Below, in pieces: positions 1 through 13,921 of a stretch of 64,000 nt of DNA. The notes beneath the pieces were generated by a model, which worked only from the letters and a program-made list of their open reading frames with translations, was not told the origin of the DNA and searched no databases. Source of the DNA: Casuarina equisetifolia (lineage: Eukaryota; Streptophyta; Magnoliopsida; Fagales; Casuarinaceae); the NCBI GenBank assembly GCA_028551475.1, contig CM052354.1, forward strand, positions 20,235,258 to 20,299,257, in the 5' to 3' direction. The translations under genes and the position numbers were made by a program. Positions within the stretch are counted from its first letter, which is position 1. Each line of letters opens with the position of its first letter.

Positions 1-738
1 AAAAATAAAAAATTGCAAAAGCACAGGAAGTTCGTAGTATATCGTCTCTTCTTTTTTACCTCAACACGTGGAATTTCATTTCTTCATCATAGATACATAC
101 ATATCTATATATGTGTATATATATTAATGGATATGCAATACTTATGTCAAACAAGGAGTAGGATTTAACTTTAATAAAACAAATAAGAATTTGCGTATGC
201 TTCTTAGCACTTATGTTGGAAGCGACTTTGGAAAAAGTATTAGACACGTTCATGAATTCCAAAATTGGTTTTTAGTTTTTGGGTAAGCACAAGGACGTGA
301 AGAACATAGGCTCTTCCCTACTTCGTTAAAGAGAGAAAAAAAAAAAAGTAAAAAAGATTGACTTCTTTCTTGAGAAAGTTACTACAAAAGTAGCGATTGA
401 TAACTGCTTTCCAGTGATTAGTGAGGCCATTCAAGGACGTTCTTAAACAAAATGAAATGCATAGAGAGCTGTTTGAGAGAGAATCAACTTCTCTTTTATT
501 CCCTCAATCTATGGAAACAAGACTATCTCTAGTCTCTACTTTACATTGCTTCTTCACTGTCTTGTTAATTAAGCTTCTACGGCAAAAACACCACCTCCAA
601 AAGGGGTTGGAGAATCTAATAAATGGAGTTTAATGAAAGTGTTTGATGCTCTTTATAGTCCCTTTACTATATCAAGGAATTTGAGTACTTACTGCAATTT
701 GAATTTGTGTATTGGTTTCTAACATCTATATTTTGCAG
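1..738 (+). other. Intron 1 (3' part) of the first ABCB gene
   Basis: This stretch precedes exon 2 of the first ABCB gene. The segment around 540-600 aligns by eye with 9140-9190 in intron 1 of the second gene (shared TTGCTTC...CTGT...TGTTAATTA..GCTTC pattern), so it is intron rather than promoter. Exon 1 must lie left of the window. No other gene is seen; a short AT microsatellite sits near 105-125. Confidence 0.7.
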
Positions 739-3700
739 CATGCTCTCAAGCTGTTCTATGCTGCAATTGGAGTTGGACTTTCGGCTTTTGTGGGTATGCA
801 GTAGTTTTCTCATAAATCATTTTTAGAAGTGATAGTTTAGCAGAATACTTCAGCCTACCTTTCTTACGCACGGGAGTCTGCGTTTGATCTTGCAGAGGGG
901 CTATGTTGGGCAAGAACAGCAGAGAGACAGACTTCTCGGATGAGAATGGAATACCTGAAATCTGTCCTCAGACAAGATGTTGCCTTCTTTGACACCCGAA
1001 CTGCCGGTACATCCACAACCAGCCAAGTCGTGACACTCATATCGTCGGATGCAACTTCAATCCAAGTTGCTTTATGTGAGAAGGTTTGTTTCCCTTCAAC
1101 CTTCTTTATTAGCCACTAACTGAGGATCTAAGCACCAAACTCTCAGAATTCATACTCTAAATCTATGAAGAGTGAAAATTCATACACAAAACTTCGCTTC
1201 ATATTTTTGTTGTTTTTTGAGACAGATCTCCTTTCTATTTGCAGATACCCGACTGCCTTGCATACATGTCGACTTTCATCTTTTGCCACATATTTGCCTT
1301 CACACTTTCTTGGAGACTTACACTGGCAGCTATACCACTATCCATAATGTTCATTGTTCCAGGACTAGTGTTAGGAAGTATGATGATGGGCCTGGTAATG
1401 AAAATGATTGCATCTTATGGAGTCGGTGGAGGGATTGCAGAGCAAGCCATTTCTTCAATAAGAACTGTATATTCTTATGTGGGGGAGCGTCAGACACTAG
1501 AAAAATTCAGCAGTGCACTTCAGACAACTGCGGAATTCGGAGTGAGAATAGGATTTTTGAAGGGATTGCTGTTGGGGAGCATGGGAATGATATATGTTGG
1601 TTGGGGTTTTCAGGCATGGGTCGGGACTTACTTGGTCACTTCAAAAGACGAATCGGGTGGTCATGTATTCATAGCAGGGTTTAATGTACTCATGGGAGGA
1701 TTGTGAGTCATCTCCTTCTTACTGATCTTTTGTTTCTCCCTAATTGCTTAGGACGCAGCACTCTAATCTCAACGCAGAACTAATGAATTTGAATTTGCGG
1801 TTTCAGGAGTATTTTGAGTGCCCTGCCAAATCTAACTGGGATTACAGAGGGAACAACTGCTGCCACCCGGATTTCGGAGATGATTGATCGAGTTCCTGAG
1901 ATAGACTCTGAAGATCAAAAGGGAAAAGCTTTATCACACGTCAGAGGACAAATCGAATTCAAAGACGTATATTTTAGTTATCCATCAAGACCCGATACAC
2001 CGATTTTGCAAGACTTCAATCTTACAATTCCGGCAGGTAAGAAAGTAGGTCTTGTTGGTGGCAGTGGCTCAGGCAAGTCCACAGTAATTGTACTGCTTCA
2101 AAGGTTCTACGACCCCATTGAAGGTGATGTACTTTTGGACGGCTATAAAATAAGAAGACTTCAGCTGAAATGGTTCAGATCTCAGCTGGGTCTCGTAAAT
2201 CAAGAGCCTGTTCTATTTGCAACATCCATTAAAGAGAACATACTATTTGGGAAAGAAGGAGCTTCAATGGAGAGCGTCATAGAAGCAACCAAAGCAGCAA
2301 ATGCGCATGACTTCATCATCAAGTTACCAGATGGATATGAGACTCAAGTAAGGCAAATCCTAAATTTCTTCCTCAGAATATCTTTTCTTGGTCGATATGC
2401 TTGAGTTAATTTTGTTAAGCTACTTAAAAAGAAACGAAAACTTCCAATGGACATTTAAGTATTTATTGTCAAGGATGCTCTAAAACCCCAAAAACCTCTT
2501 CTACAGAATTAACCAGTAGTAGATGTTACTTACATAGATGATTGTATATTAAAACTTGCTAGGACATGAATTATGAACTTTTATCCTGAAGTTTAGCATC
2601 TTAGAAAGGGTTCCAACTACGAGCTGATTTAATTGAAAACTTATTTATATGTACCTCTATCTCTAGGTCGGCCAATTTGGATTCCAACTATCTGGAGGTC
2701 AGAAGCAACGAATTGCCATAGCCAGAGCTCTGCTTAGGGACCCAAAAATATTGCTACTTGATGAAGCCACCAGTGCTCTCGATGCACAGTCTGAAAGGGT
2801 AGTGCAAGATGCAATTGATCAGGCGTCAAAAGGACGCACAACAATCGTCATTGCCCATCGCCTGTCCACGATTAGGACAGCCAACCTGATTGTGGTTCTT
2901 CAAGCTGGTAGCGTAGTTGAGTCAGGTTCACACAATGGACTGATGCAAATGAATGGGGAATATTCCAAGATGGTTCAGTTGCAGCAGGTTGCGATGGAAA
3001 ATGGAGCTCCCAACATTCCAAGTTCTCCACTAGAGCGAAGAAGCCGCCGCAAAACGAGTGTCCCTTCAAGCACGATTAGTGTGAAATCAAGCACTCCCAG
3101 CAGCCCACTGGCACATCCCTTCAGTCAGGCATTTTCCATAGGCACACCCTACTCCTATTCCATTCAATGTGGCCCTGGTGATGAAAGTGATGAAGAATAT
3201 GTCCACAAATCTTCGTATCCTCGTCCTTCCCAGCGGCGTTTACTGAAGATGAATGCACCTGAATGGGGAAAAGCCATGCTAGGATGCCTGGGAGCCTTGG
3301 GCTCTGGAGCAGTACAACCAGTAAATGCCTACTGCGTGGGATTACTCATATCAACTTATTTCCTCCCTGAGTCCCAGATGAAGTCTAGATCCAGATCCTT
3401 GTCCCTTGGTTTCTTGGGCATTGGTGTTTTCAACTTCTTCACTAATGTCCTGCAACACTACAATTTTGCGGTTATGGGAGAAAACTTAACGAAAAGGGTA
3501 AGGGAGAAGCTACTTGAAAAAATGATGACCTTTGAGATTGGATGGTTTGATGAAGATGAGAACACAAGTGCAGCCATTTGTGCAAGGTTAGCAACAGAAG
3601 CCAACACGGTTCGGTCCCTCGTTGGGGACAGGATGTCATTGCTGGCCCAAGCAATATTTGGGGCAAGCTTCGCTTACATTTTAGCGCTGGTGCTCACATG

Positions 3701-5065
3701 GAGGTTATCTCTTGTAATGATCGCTGTTCAGCCGTTAGTCATTGGGAGCTTTTACGCAAGGAGCGTCTTGATGAAGAATATGTCTGAAAAAGCTAGGAAA
3801 GCACAGAAGGAAGGAAGTCAACTTGCAAGTGAAGCAGTCATTAACCACAGAACTATAACTGCTTTCTCTTCTCAGAAAAAAATACTGGGGCTGTTTGGTG
3901 CAACCTTAACAGGTCCTAAGGAGGCGAGTGTTAGACAATCTTGGATTTCGGGTTTCGGCTTGTTCAGCTCCCAATTCTTTAACACGGCTTCAACAGCTTT
4001 AGCATTTTGGTACGGTGGGAGGCTCTTGTTACAAAACAAAGTAAAAGCAGAGCATCTTTTCCAAGCATTTTTTATACTGGTATTCACTGCTTATACCATT
4101 GCTGATGCTGGTAGCATGACGAACGATTTGTCCAAAGGAAGTAGTGCCATCCAATCAGTTTTTGCTATTCTTGACCGAAGAACTGAGATTGATCCAGAGA
4201 GCCCAGGGGCACGACAAAAGAAAAGACGATTAAAAGGACGTGTAGAGCTTAAAAATGTCTTCTTTGCATATCCAACAAGACCTGATCAGATGCTCTTCAA
4301 GGGCCTGAGCCTTAAAATTGAAGCAGGGAAAACAGTGGCACTAGTGGGGCAAAGCGGTTCTGGAAAATCCACTGTCATCGGGCTTATTGAAAGGTTTTAT
4401 GATCCCATCAAGGGATCCGTCTATATAGATGACCAGGATATTAAGGACTATAATCTGAGGATGCTGAGGTCCCATATTGCATTAGTCAGTCAGGAGCCAA
4501 CTCTTTTCGCTGGAACCATACGTGAAAATATTGTGTATGGGAAAGAAAATGCTACGGAGTCCGAGATAAGAAAAGCTGCAATTCTCGCCAATGCTCATGA
4601 ATTTATAAGGTATGGAAACAACTAGATATGATAAATTCTTATTTCTTGGAAAGGAAGACACGAATTGATAACATTTCGATGCCTTCTTGCAGTGCTATGA
4701 ATGATGGGTATGACACGTACTGTGGAGAAAGAGGAGCTCAGCTATCAGGAGGTCAGAAACAAAGGATAGCATTAGCCCGTGCGGTACTGAAGAACCCTGC
4801 AATCCTTCTGTTGGATGAAGCTACCAGTGCACTTGACAGCGTGTCGGAGAACTTAGTTCAAGAAGCACTGGAGAAGATGATGGTTGGCAGGACATGCGTG
4901 GTTGTTGCTCACCGGCTGTCTACGATACAGAAATCCGACTCCATTGTAGTGATCAAGAATGGAAAGGTTGTGGAACAAGGCTCGCATAATGAACTCCTTT
5001 CCTTAGGCCGCGGGGGAGCATACTATTCTCTAATAAAACTACAAGGAAGCAGCTCTCCCAAATGA
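739..5065 (+). CDS. ABCB-type (MDR/P-glycoprotein, ABCB15-like) transporter, copy 1, exons 2-7
   Basis: Full-size ABC exporter predicted to move substrates across a membrane using ATP; the substrate cannot be read from the sequence. Exons at 739-793, 896-1083, 1245-1702, 1807-2347, 2667-4609 and 4693-5065 join in phase, all with GT-AG introns and all matching the second gene's structure. Exons 2-4 encode the first membrane domain. Exon 5 carries the first Walker A (GGSGSGKST, near 2060). Exon 6 carries LSGGQ, Walker B ([11 protein letters not shown]), a Ser/Pro-rich linker, the second membrane domain and the second Walker A (GQSGSGKST, near 4355). Exon 7 carries the second LSGGQ, Walker B and H-loop (AHRLST). 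The visible part is 3558 nt without a stop. With an exon 1 like copy 2's it would be about 1246 aa, a normal full-transporter length. It appears intact; the start codon is outside the window. Confidence 0.93.
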
Positions 5066-7608
5066 TGAACTAGAGTAAGCATGATCATATTTGGATTGTT
5101 AGATACCATGTATCTATATGTCAGTAGAATGAATCGACGGTCTAAGTTTGATTTGGGTGGCATCTATTAGTACTTTCTTCCAATTTTCATGTTAGAAGGA
5201 TTGTATTTAGGTTTGATAATAAGTGCTAGCATTGCAGATATCTCAGTTTTTAACAAGCCTATGTCTGAAAACCAATAAGCTCTTTTCTTCATTCACCTTT
5301 CTTTGTAAACTTAAGTAACTTTTATTTGCACAATAACATAAGAATTATAAGGCCAAAAATCATTAAAATAGTGTATTTCTCATATTATTTGAATATTTCC
5401 ATGGTCTTATTTCTAAAATAAAATCAGTGTTCATCTTTCTATAAGTTGGTTTTAAGAAGGGAAATAAGTTTTCCAATGCAGCATCAAAATCCAAGGTCAA
5501 ATGCCACAGTTTTTCATATATAGACAAAGATTATTATAAGAAGTGTTTTACCATGCTAAATACAAGGGATGTATTGAAAACGATGTCTAATTGCTTAAGT
5601 TTCATTTTATTGTCCTCTCTAAAAACACATTGAAGATTAATATATTTATGTAGATACATACAACTTGCTATTTGTTCAACCGTTCTTCTTCATGGCCTAC
5701 TATTAAATTTAGAATAAGAAATTACATCATATTCCTATTGACTACTTGAAGTTGAAAATTTATGTTTATGCTATTTATTGTCATATGAATGATGGCAAAC
5801 TTCAACCTCAAGTCGAAAAAAACTATACGTCTTGAATATGCGAATAAAAAAAAAATGATATAGAATGTGATTTTGTAACCCTAGTTACCCAAGGTTATAA
5901 ACACCCGTGATTTTTTTCTTTTCTTTTCTATGGATTCTTCATACTTCGCTCGGGAAAAGTCAAAAAATATTGTTATGCGGATTGGGAGAAAATTAAAGTC
6001 TAAAGCCTTTCATCTATTCAAAATTTGTCACAAGTAATGTGTCAAAACGAAGGGCTGCTGCCGTGATAAAGTGACTCTCTTCACAAAAACCAAATTGAAA
6101 GAATTAGTGAAATTTCCTTAAGAGCATCAATATTTTTTGTTGTAAGATGGTTTTCATGAAAATGAAGAATCCCAAGAGTTGAAAAATTATACGTATGAGG
6201 CAAGTTTGATAGTAAATGACAATAGTCAGAAAAAGGTGTGGACTTTAGTCAATTTCTTTTATTATAAAGAAGCATAGCTTTGTTTGTGTCCAGCTTGCCA
6301 TTAGGGCTAGTTTAATTTGGATGTAAGAAACTCGATGGTGAAAAAACATTTCTACCAGATGAACTTGAAGAAACTATCTATATGCATCCATCGAAAGGGT
6401 TCGTTGTTAAAGGAAAAGAATAAGAAAAGAAAAGGCTTGCACACTATAACTACTTAATAGAACTTTTTAACTTCGTAATACAAACACTAGTCAAGAGAAT
6501 TATGCAAAATTCTATTTAACTTTTTTCTTGTTCATTATTATTAGAAAATTTTCATTTCTTTCTTCAAAGCTTGTTACTAAGAAATGAGACATCTTAGTTT
6601 ATAAGAAAGATATCATATTAAAATATCAACTAACTTATTTCATCATCCCGAGCTTAGGCCAGTGTATGAGTGATGAAATAGAACAAAAAGATGGAGATCG
6701 TAGAAACTTACTCCATAATAATTTGTTATACTTGATTTTGACTCCAATATTACATTCGAGAACAACCAACTTTCTTCCTTAGAATCAATTGTGATAGATG
6801 AAAATAATTTGAAATTTTAACTTCCTATCAATTATAATCTTAAATTTTAATTTATCACTACAATCACTAACATGTGAATTGATGATCATGATTAACTAAT
6901 CACTAGCAATAATTGCAATCAACTAGTCAGATTAGAAATCATAGTAATCGGCATGATGGGATAGTTAGAACTAAAGCATAGGTCATTTCATTTTTTAATC
7001 TAAATGGAATGGGTGAGTACAAGTTCGTCAATGTGCCACTCTATGCCGACTCATATTGATCTGAAAATTATGAAATCAAATGATTATTAATGAACATTCA
7101 AAAAGCTATACAACAATTGAAGCATTCCAAACAATTTGGAATCTTTTCACAGCACAATCACGAATTTGAGAAAAGTTCCATCCACTAGATGCCTTCAAAT
7201 CTCCAAATCAAGGTCGTTTTCTGTTGTCATCATCATGTTAATTAGGCCAAATGTAATTTCACTAGTAAGCACAGAGAATAATTTTATGAAGTGTTGTCGA
7301 CTGCATGCAAACAAAATAAACAGTGACCTAAGATGTAGGCCAAGAGAACATACTGGTCGCCTTTATGGAAACAGACAATGATGGAATACCAAGATCACAG
7401 TCCACGCCGGCTATTTTACAAAATCCATCAACTCGTTCCCTTTGGCATTTGTGTAAGCTATAACATAAAAGACGTAACAAATATTAACAGCCTGCCAATG
7501 TCCTGTCTTAAAGAAGCTTACTCTACATGTATGTATATATATATATATCTTAGTTGTGTTAACTATCCCTCTACGAGTTAGCCATCTCTGGCAGAAAAGA
7601 ACTTCTAA
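5066..7608. other. Intergenic spacer between the two ABCB genes
   Basis: About 2.5 kb of AT-rich DNA holding the 3' flank of copy 1 and the upstream region of copy 2. Both strands show only short non-conserved open frames, and no RNA gene or clear transposon end was recognised. Confidence 0.6.
7534..7548 (+). promoter_or_regulatory. Possible TATA element of the second ABCB gene
   Basis: An alternating TATATATA run lies about 60-75 bp before the ATG at 7609. Position and sequence suit a plant TATA box, but it could equally be a simple repeat. Confidence 0.35.
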
Positions 7609-10600
7609 ATGGGGGCCAAAGCAGGTATTTTCCGGTATGCAGATCGTCTGGACATGTTGTTGATGCTGCTGGGGACCTTGGGATGCATTGGAGATGGCCT
7701 CCAGGACCCTCTGATGATGTTCGTTCTAAGTGATGTTATAAACGAATACGGTGGCGAGACGAACCCTTTGACAAAACATGTTGTAGACAACGTAAGCGCT
7801 TTCATTTTTCTCTTTTAAGATTTGTTTGGCTTTCGTAACAAGAATTGCACCACTTGAGTCACCCACGCTGCCACTACTTTTTTGGGGTGAGGCACTTCTC
7901 ACTCCCCAATTTTCAGATATATGTGATTTCCATTCATGAGTATACGTATGGATACTTTCTGATTTAACGACATATTGGGTCCTTTTTTCTTCTGGTCGAG
8001 GGATGTGGGGATCCGACTTATCTAAAGAAAACTATATGCAAGATCAAATTTTTAACGAAAGCCACGAAGCATTCAAGTAACTTTATTAGTGCTTATGATT
8101 CCAAGATTTGTTTTGTACTTTTTGCTAAGCATATGGACAATTTCAATTCTCAAACATTGTTAGATTTTATAGAAAATGACTTATATCTAACTTAAAATTC
8201 TAAGACATTAAATAAAAAGAAGCTCATCTCTTTATAAATTATACTTTTAAATTTCTATTTTTTCAATGTGGAACTTAACACATCCCCCTTGTCTCAAGCA
8301 TGGGGTAACACTATTTATAGAAATCTTTATCTATGACTAAAGATTGAACTTAAATTCCAAATGAATTCCTTAGCAATGCAAGATTTGAGGTTCACACCTC
8401 AACACACTCCTCCACTAAGATGTGGATATGAACATCTACACTACAATCTACTTTCGTATAAATTTGGTTTATCTAAACTCATAAAAATGCTAAAGCATAA
8501 TTTGGATTCTGATACTATATTAAATTTTATAGAAAATACTCACCCAACTTAAATTTTAAGATATTAAATGAAAGAATTCATTTATCTATAAATTACTTTT
8601 TTAATTTTTATTTTTTCATGTAGTATTTAACATGTTCCCTCCCCCAAGCATGAGATTACACTTTTTACATAAATCTTTATCCGCCAATGAAGGGGTGAAA
8701 GATTAATCTTATATTAATATTGTACATGAAGACAAGAAGTTTTTCTGACTGAATTGTGATTAAGTCTTTGAATTGTATCCTCCTTGTTGAAAAATTCAGA
8801 AAGCTTTATTACTTACATCATGATGAAATTGTGAACCCCGGTTATATTCAAGACTCTAAGAGTACGCTAGGAGGAAGTTACTTGTTCTACAATTTGCTCG
8901 TTTCAGGGACTCCTGCTTCCTTCTAATATAAAATGCTTAGGCTTTCATCGCTTGAGCTATTGAAAAAAGTTCTCCATGGCCTAATTTCGTTATACACAAA
9001 CCATAAGAACATGAAAATAGCGTATCTCAGCATGCTAAAACTATCAACTTCCCCTTGCATGTTTCCCTGCGCAGCATTTGGTTCATAAGCAAAAGAATGT
9101 GTGAAGAAAACCTTTTTAGAGTGACTGATTCTTGTCTCAACTTCATATTGCTTCCTGGCTGTCCTGTTAATTAGGCTTCGGTGGCAAACCAAAGAAATTT
9201 TTACGTTACTGAATCATGGACTTTGGCACTCACTGCAATTAGTGAACTTATACTATCATTTCTATTTTGCAGTATGCACTTAGGTTGCTTTTTGTTGCAA
9301 TCGGGGTTGGAGTTTCAGCCTTCGTCGGTATGGAGAACTTTTTAAAGTTCTACTTGATTCTGTTCAAAAATCTTATTTGGCTTGAAAGAAGGGCTGGTTA
9401 GCCCATAAGTTTAAACCTATCCCTTTTTATTGCATTGTGGTTTGGCTCTTACAGAAGGGGTATGTTGGGCAAGAACTGCAGAGAGACAGACTTCCCGGAT
9501 GAGAATGGAATACCTGAAATCTGTCCTCCGACAAGAGGTTGGTTTCTTTGACACCCAAACTGCTGAAACTTCAACAACCAACCAAGTTGTGACTCTCATC
9601 TCCTCAGACGCCACTTCAATCCAAGTCGCGTTATGTGAGAAGGTTTGATTTCTATTGCATCCTTCCTGTTATAAGGCCTATTACAGAGGATTTAAGGAGA
9701 CATAAGTTCTCAAAATTGTCTTTTGTATTGCATAGAACTAAAGGATCTAACAAGAATGTCAGTTTTATAAGGTACTTCAACGAAACTTGACCCATTAAAA
9801 TAGTAGAATGATAAGTAACAACTCTTTACAACCTGCGATAAAAATAATCCTGAAATGATCTGCTTTTCTTGGTTAAGTCTTATTTCAAATTTTGGTGGAG
9901 CTGGTTTGTCGTCTTCCTATTGCATCTGTAGATTTGTACACTGAAGGAGAGGGGAAAGGGAGGTAGAAGAATCTACTTATTTTCATGCTAGTGCTTTTTT
10001 ATTAAATTTTTCCTTACAATATGCAGATACCTGACTGCCTTGCATACATGTCAACTTTCTTCTTCTGCTACGTATCCGCCTTCACACGTTCTTGGAGGCT
10101 TACACTGGCGGCTATACCAGTTTCACTAATGTTCATTGCTCCAGGACTTGTGTTCGGAAGTATCATGATGGGCCTGATAATGAAGATGATTGAATCTTAT
10201 GGAGCTGCTGGAGGAATTGCAGAGCAAGCAATTTCTTCAGTAAGAACTGTGTATTCTTATGTGGGGGAGCGTCAGACACTAGAAAGATTCAGCCGTGCAC
10301 TTCAGACAACTTCGAAATTTGGAGTAAAACAAGGATTTGCGAAAGGATTGCTAATGGGGAGCATGGGAATTATATATGTAGGTTGGGGTTTTTATGCTTG
10401 GTATGGTACCTATCTGGTTACTCATAAACACGAACAGGGTGGCCATGTAATCGTAGCTGCGTTTAATGTAGTCGTGGCAGGATTGTGAGTAATTTCCATC
10501 TAACTAATCTTATGTTTCTCACTAATTACTTAAGCCTCAGCATTTTTATTTCAATTAAGAACTAATAGTTATACTTTGTGATTTCAGGAGTATTTTGAGC

Positions 10601-13600
10601 GCCCTCCCTAATCTAGGTGGGATTACGGAGGCGAAAATTGCAGCCTCCCGAATTGCCGAGATGAGTGCTCGGGTTCCTACTATAGACTCTGAAGATAAAA
10701 GGGGGAAAGCTTTATCTCATGTGAGAGGAGCAGTCGAATTTAAGGATGTATGTTTCAGTTATCCATCAAGACCTGATACGCCGATCTTACAAGACTTCAA
10801 TCTTAAGGTTCCAGCAGGTAAGAGAGTCGGTCTTGTTGGGGGCAGTGGTTCAGGCAAGTCAACAATCATTGCGTTACTTGAAAGATTTTACGACCCCATT
10901 GAAGGCGAAATACTCTTGGATGGCTATGAAATAAGAAAACTTCAGCTGAAATGGTTCAGATCCCAACTGGGTCTCGTAAACCAGGAACCTGTTCTATTTG
11001 CAACATCAATTAAGGAGAACATACTATTTGGGAAAGAAGGAGCTTCAATGGATAGTGTCATAAGTGCATCCAAGGCAGCAAATGCTCATGATTTTATTGT
11101 CAAGTTACCAGATGGATATGAAACTCAAGTAGGCCAACTTCCCCCCTTCTTGATCACAGCATCTTTAGTTTGTTATGCTTGAGTCAATTTAACTTTTTGA
11201 AGGTAACTCAAGAAATACATAACAAAAATACATATAATGGCGTATTAAATTTTTCTATGCAACAACTACCAAAAATTTTGCTAGAAATAATATATATCAT
11301 GGCTGCTGATAACAATCCCAGGTTTCATCTTAAGCCCGAGATGATGCTTGCTTCTACAAGAATGAATTACAATGGTTGTTAGGATGTTTTCTTCAACTCT
11401 TAGACAACAATAATGTAAGCTGAACTTTTAGTTAAACCTCATAAGTTGTACAACTATGGTTTCCCCAGGTTGGGCAATTTGGATTTCAATTGTCTGGAGG
11501 TCAAAAGCAACGAATTGCCATAGCCAGAGCTCTACTCAAGGACCCAAAAGTGCTGCTTCTCGATGAGGCCACTAGTGCCCTAGATACACATTCTGAAAGG
11601 ATCGTGCAGGAGGCAATTGATCAGGCATTCAAAGGGAAGACAGCAATCATCGTTGCCCATCGCCTGTCTACAATTAGGACAGCCAACTTGATTGTGGTTC
11701 TTCAAGCTGGCAAAGTGGTTGAATCAGGTTCACATGATGTGTTGATGCAAATGAATGGTGGACAAGGTGGAGAATATTCCAAGATGGTGCAGTTGCAGCA
11801 AGTAGTAATGCAGAATGAAGCTTCCAGTGGTCCTAGTTCTCCAACAGAGGAAAGAAGCCACCGCAAAATGAGCATCCCATCAAGCCCCATGACTGTAAGA
11901 TCAAGCACCTATAGTACTCCCATGTTACATCCCTTCAGCCCCGCATTTTCCACTGGCACACCCTACTCGTATTCTATCCAATATGAAGATGATGATTCTG
12001 ATCAAGAATACGTAAACAAATCTACCCATCCTCCTCCCTCCCAGTGGCGTTTACTAAAAATGAATGCTCCTGAATGGGGAAAAGCCATGCTAGGGTGCTT
12101 GGCAGCCTTAGGCTCTGCCGCAGTACATCCCATAAATGCCTACTGCGTGGGATTACTTGTATCAATTTTTTTCCTCACCGAAGACGAAATGAGGTCTAAG
12201 TCCAGACGGTTGTCCTTTATTTTCGTAGGTCTTGGTGCTTTCAGCTTCTGCACCAATATCATCCAACACTACAATTTTGGAATCATGGGAGAAAGGTTGA
12301 CAAAAAGGGTAAGGGAGAATCTCCTGGAAAAGCTACTGACCTTTGAGATTGGGTGGTTTGATCAAGACGAGAACACAAGTGCAGCCATTTGTGCAAGGTT
12401 AGCGACTGAAGCCAACATAGTTCGATCCCTAGTTGGGGACCGGATCTCACTTTTAGTCCAAGCAATTTCTGGGACCATTTTTGCTTATATACTAGCACTA
12501 GTGCTCACATGGAAGCTATCCCTTCTAATGATTGCTGTCCAGCCATTAGTCATTGGGAGCTTTTACTCTAGAACTGTCTTGACGAAGAGTATGGCCAGTA
12601 AAGCGCGGAAAGCACAGAAGGAAGTAAGCCAACTAGCAAGCGAAGCAGTCATTAACCACAGAACCATAACGGCTTTCTATTCTCAGAAAAGAATACTAGG
12701 TCTCTTAAGTGAAACCTTAAGAGGTCCTAGGGAAGCGAGTGTTAAACAGTCCTGGGTTGCTGGTTTTGGCCTGTTTAGCTCCAAATTTTTTATCACGGCT
12801 TGCACATCTTTAGCTTTCTGGTATGGTGGGAGGCTTCTGGCAGAAGGAAAAATAGAAGCAAAGCATCTTTTTCAAGTGTTTTTCATATTGATCTTCACTG
12901 CTTATATCATTGCTGAAGCTGGGAGCATGACGAATGATATATCTAAAGGAGGCAATGCCATTCAAACAGTTTTCGCTATCCTTGATCGGAGAAGCGAGAT
13001 TGATCCAGAGAGCACAGGGGGACTACAGATCAAAAGAAAACTAAGAGGACGTGTGGAGCTTAAAAATGTTTTCTTTGCATATCCAGCAAGACCTGATCAG
13101 ATGATCTTCAAGGGTCTAAGCCTAAAGATTGATGCTGGAAGAACAGTGGCGCTGGTGGGGCAAAGCGGTTCTGGGAAATCTACCATCATCGGGCTCATTG
13201 AGAGGTTTTATGATCCCCTAAAGGGTTCCGTCTATATAGATGAACAAGATATCAAGAACTATAATTTGAGAATACTGCGGTCACATATTGCATTAGTCAG
13301 TCAGGAACCAACTCTTTTTGCAGGAACCATACGCGAAAATATTGTGTATGGGAAAGAGAATGTAACAGAGTCCGAGATAAGGAAAGCTGCAGTTCTTGCC
13401 AATGCTCATGAATTTATAAGGTATGGGAACTACTGGATATGGTGAACCATTAAATTCTATACAGTGTGGACAAAATGATGATAAATAGAAATTACCTGGA
13501 AACAACGGCCAACAGATTTTCTGTAGATAACATATCTTTTTCTTCTTGCAGTGGTATGAAAGCTGGGTATGATACGAACTGTGGAGAAAGAGGAGCTCAA

Positions 13601-13921
13601 CTATCAGGAGGTCAAAAACAGAGGATAGCACTAGCCCGTGCGATTATGAAGAACCCCTCAATCCTTCTCTTGGATGAAGCTACCAGTGCACTTGATAGCG
13701 TGTCAGAAAGCTTAGTTCAGGAAGCAATGGAGAAGATGATGGTTGGCAGGACATGCGTGGTTATGGCTCACCGGCTGTCCACAATACAGAAGTCCGACTC
13801 CATTGCTGTGATCAAGAACGGAAAGGTTGTGGAACAAGGCTCGCATAATGAACTCATTTCCTTAGGTCGCGGTGGAGAATACCATTCTCTGATAAAACTA
13901 CAAGGCGGCAGCTTCTCTTGA
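7609..13921 (+). CDS. ABCB-type (MDR/P-glycoprotein, ABCB15-like) transporter, copy 2, complete
   Basis: Seven exons: 7609-7791, 9273-9327, 9455-9642, 10027-10484, 10588-11128, 11469-13420 and 13552-13921. They join in phase to 3747 nt, giving 1248 aa, typical of a full ABCB transporter (two membrane domains, two ATPase domains). Rough positions: first Walker A (GGSGSGKST) about residue 380, first signature LSGGQ about 483 and Walker B about 505, linker about 560-660, second Walker A (GQSGSGKST) about 1037, second LSGGQ about 1142, then Walker B and AHRLST. The start is the first in-frame ATG, and the short N-terminus leading straight into a hydrophobic segment fits ABCB15-like proteins. It is the tandem partner of copy 1, with identical intron phases and identical lengths of exons 2-5. 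Plant ABCB proteins are usually plasma-membrane exporters; a specific substrate is not inferable. Confidence 0.95.
8156..8715 (+). repeat. Two direct copies of a ~200 bp repeat in intron 1 of ABCB copy 2
   Basis: Segments at about 8156-8350 and 8514-8715 share the order: GATTTTATAGAAAAT, a run of AT-rich sequence, a CCC-rich block followed by CAAGCATG, then ATAAATCTTTATC. The period is about 358 bp. CCC-rich blocks of this kind are frequent in plant LTRs, so these may be LTR fragments, but no target duplication was found. Confidence 0.5.

Noticed and set aside
7136-7581. Two short frames upstream of ABCB copy 2 as extra 5' exons
   Set aside because: The gene's own exon 1 with ATG at 7609 fits the family start; these frames show no hydrophobic or ABC features.
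11490-13445. A separate 651-aa half-transporter gene
   Set aside because: It begins inside the LSGGQ motif at a TTG codon and ends by reading through a splice donor. It is exon 6 of the full-length ABCB gene.
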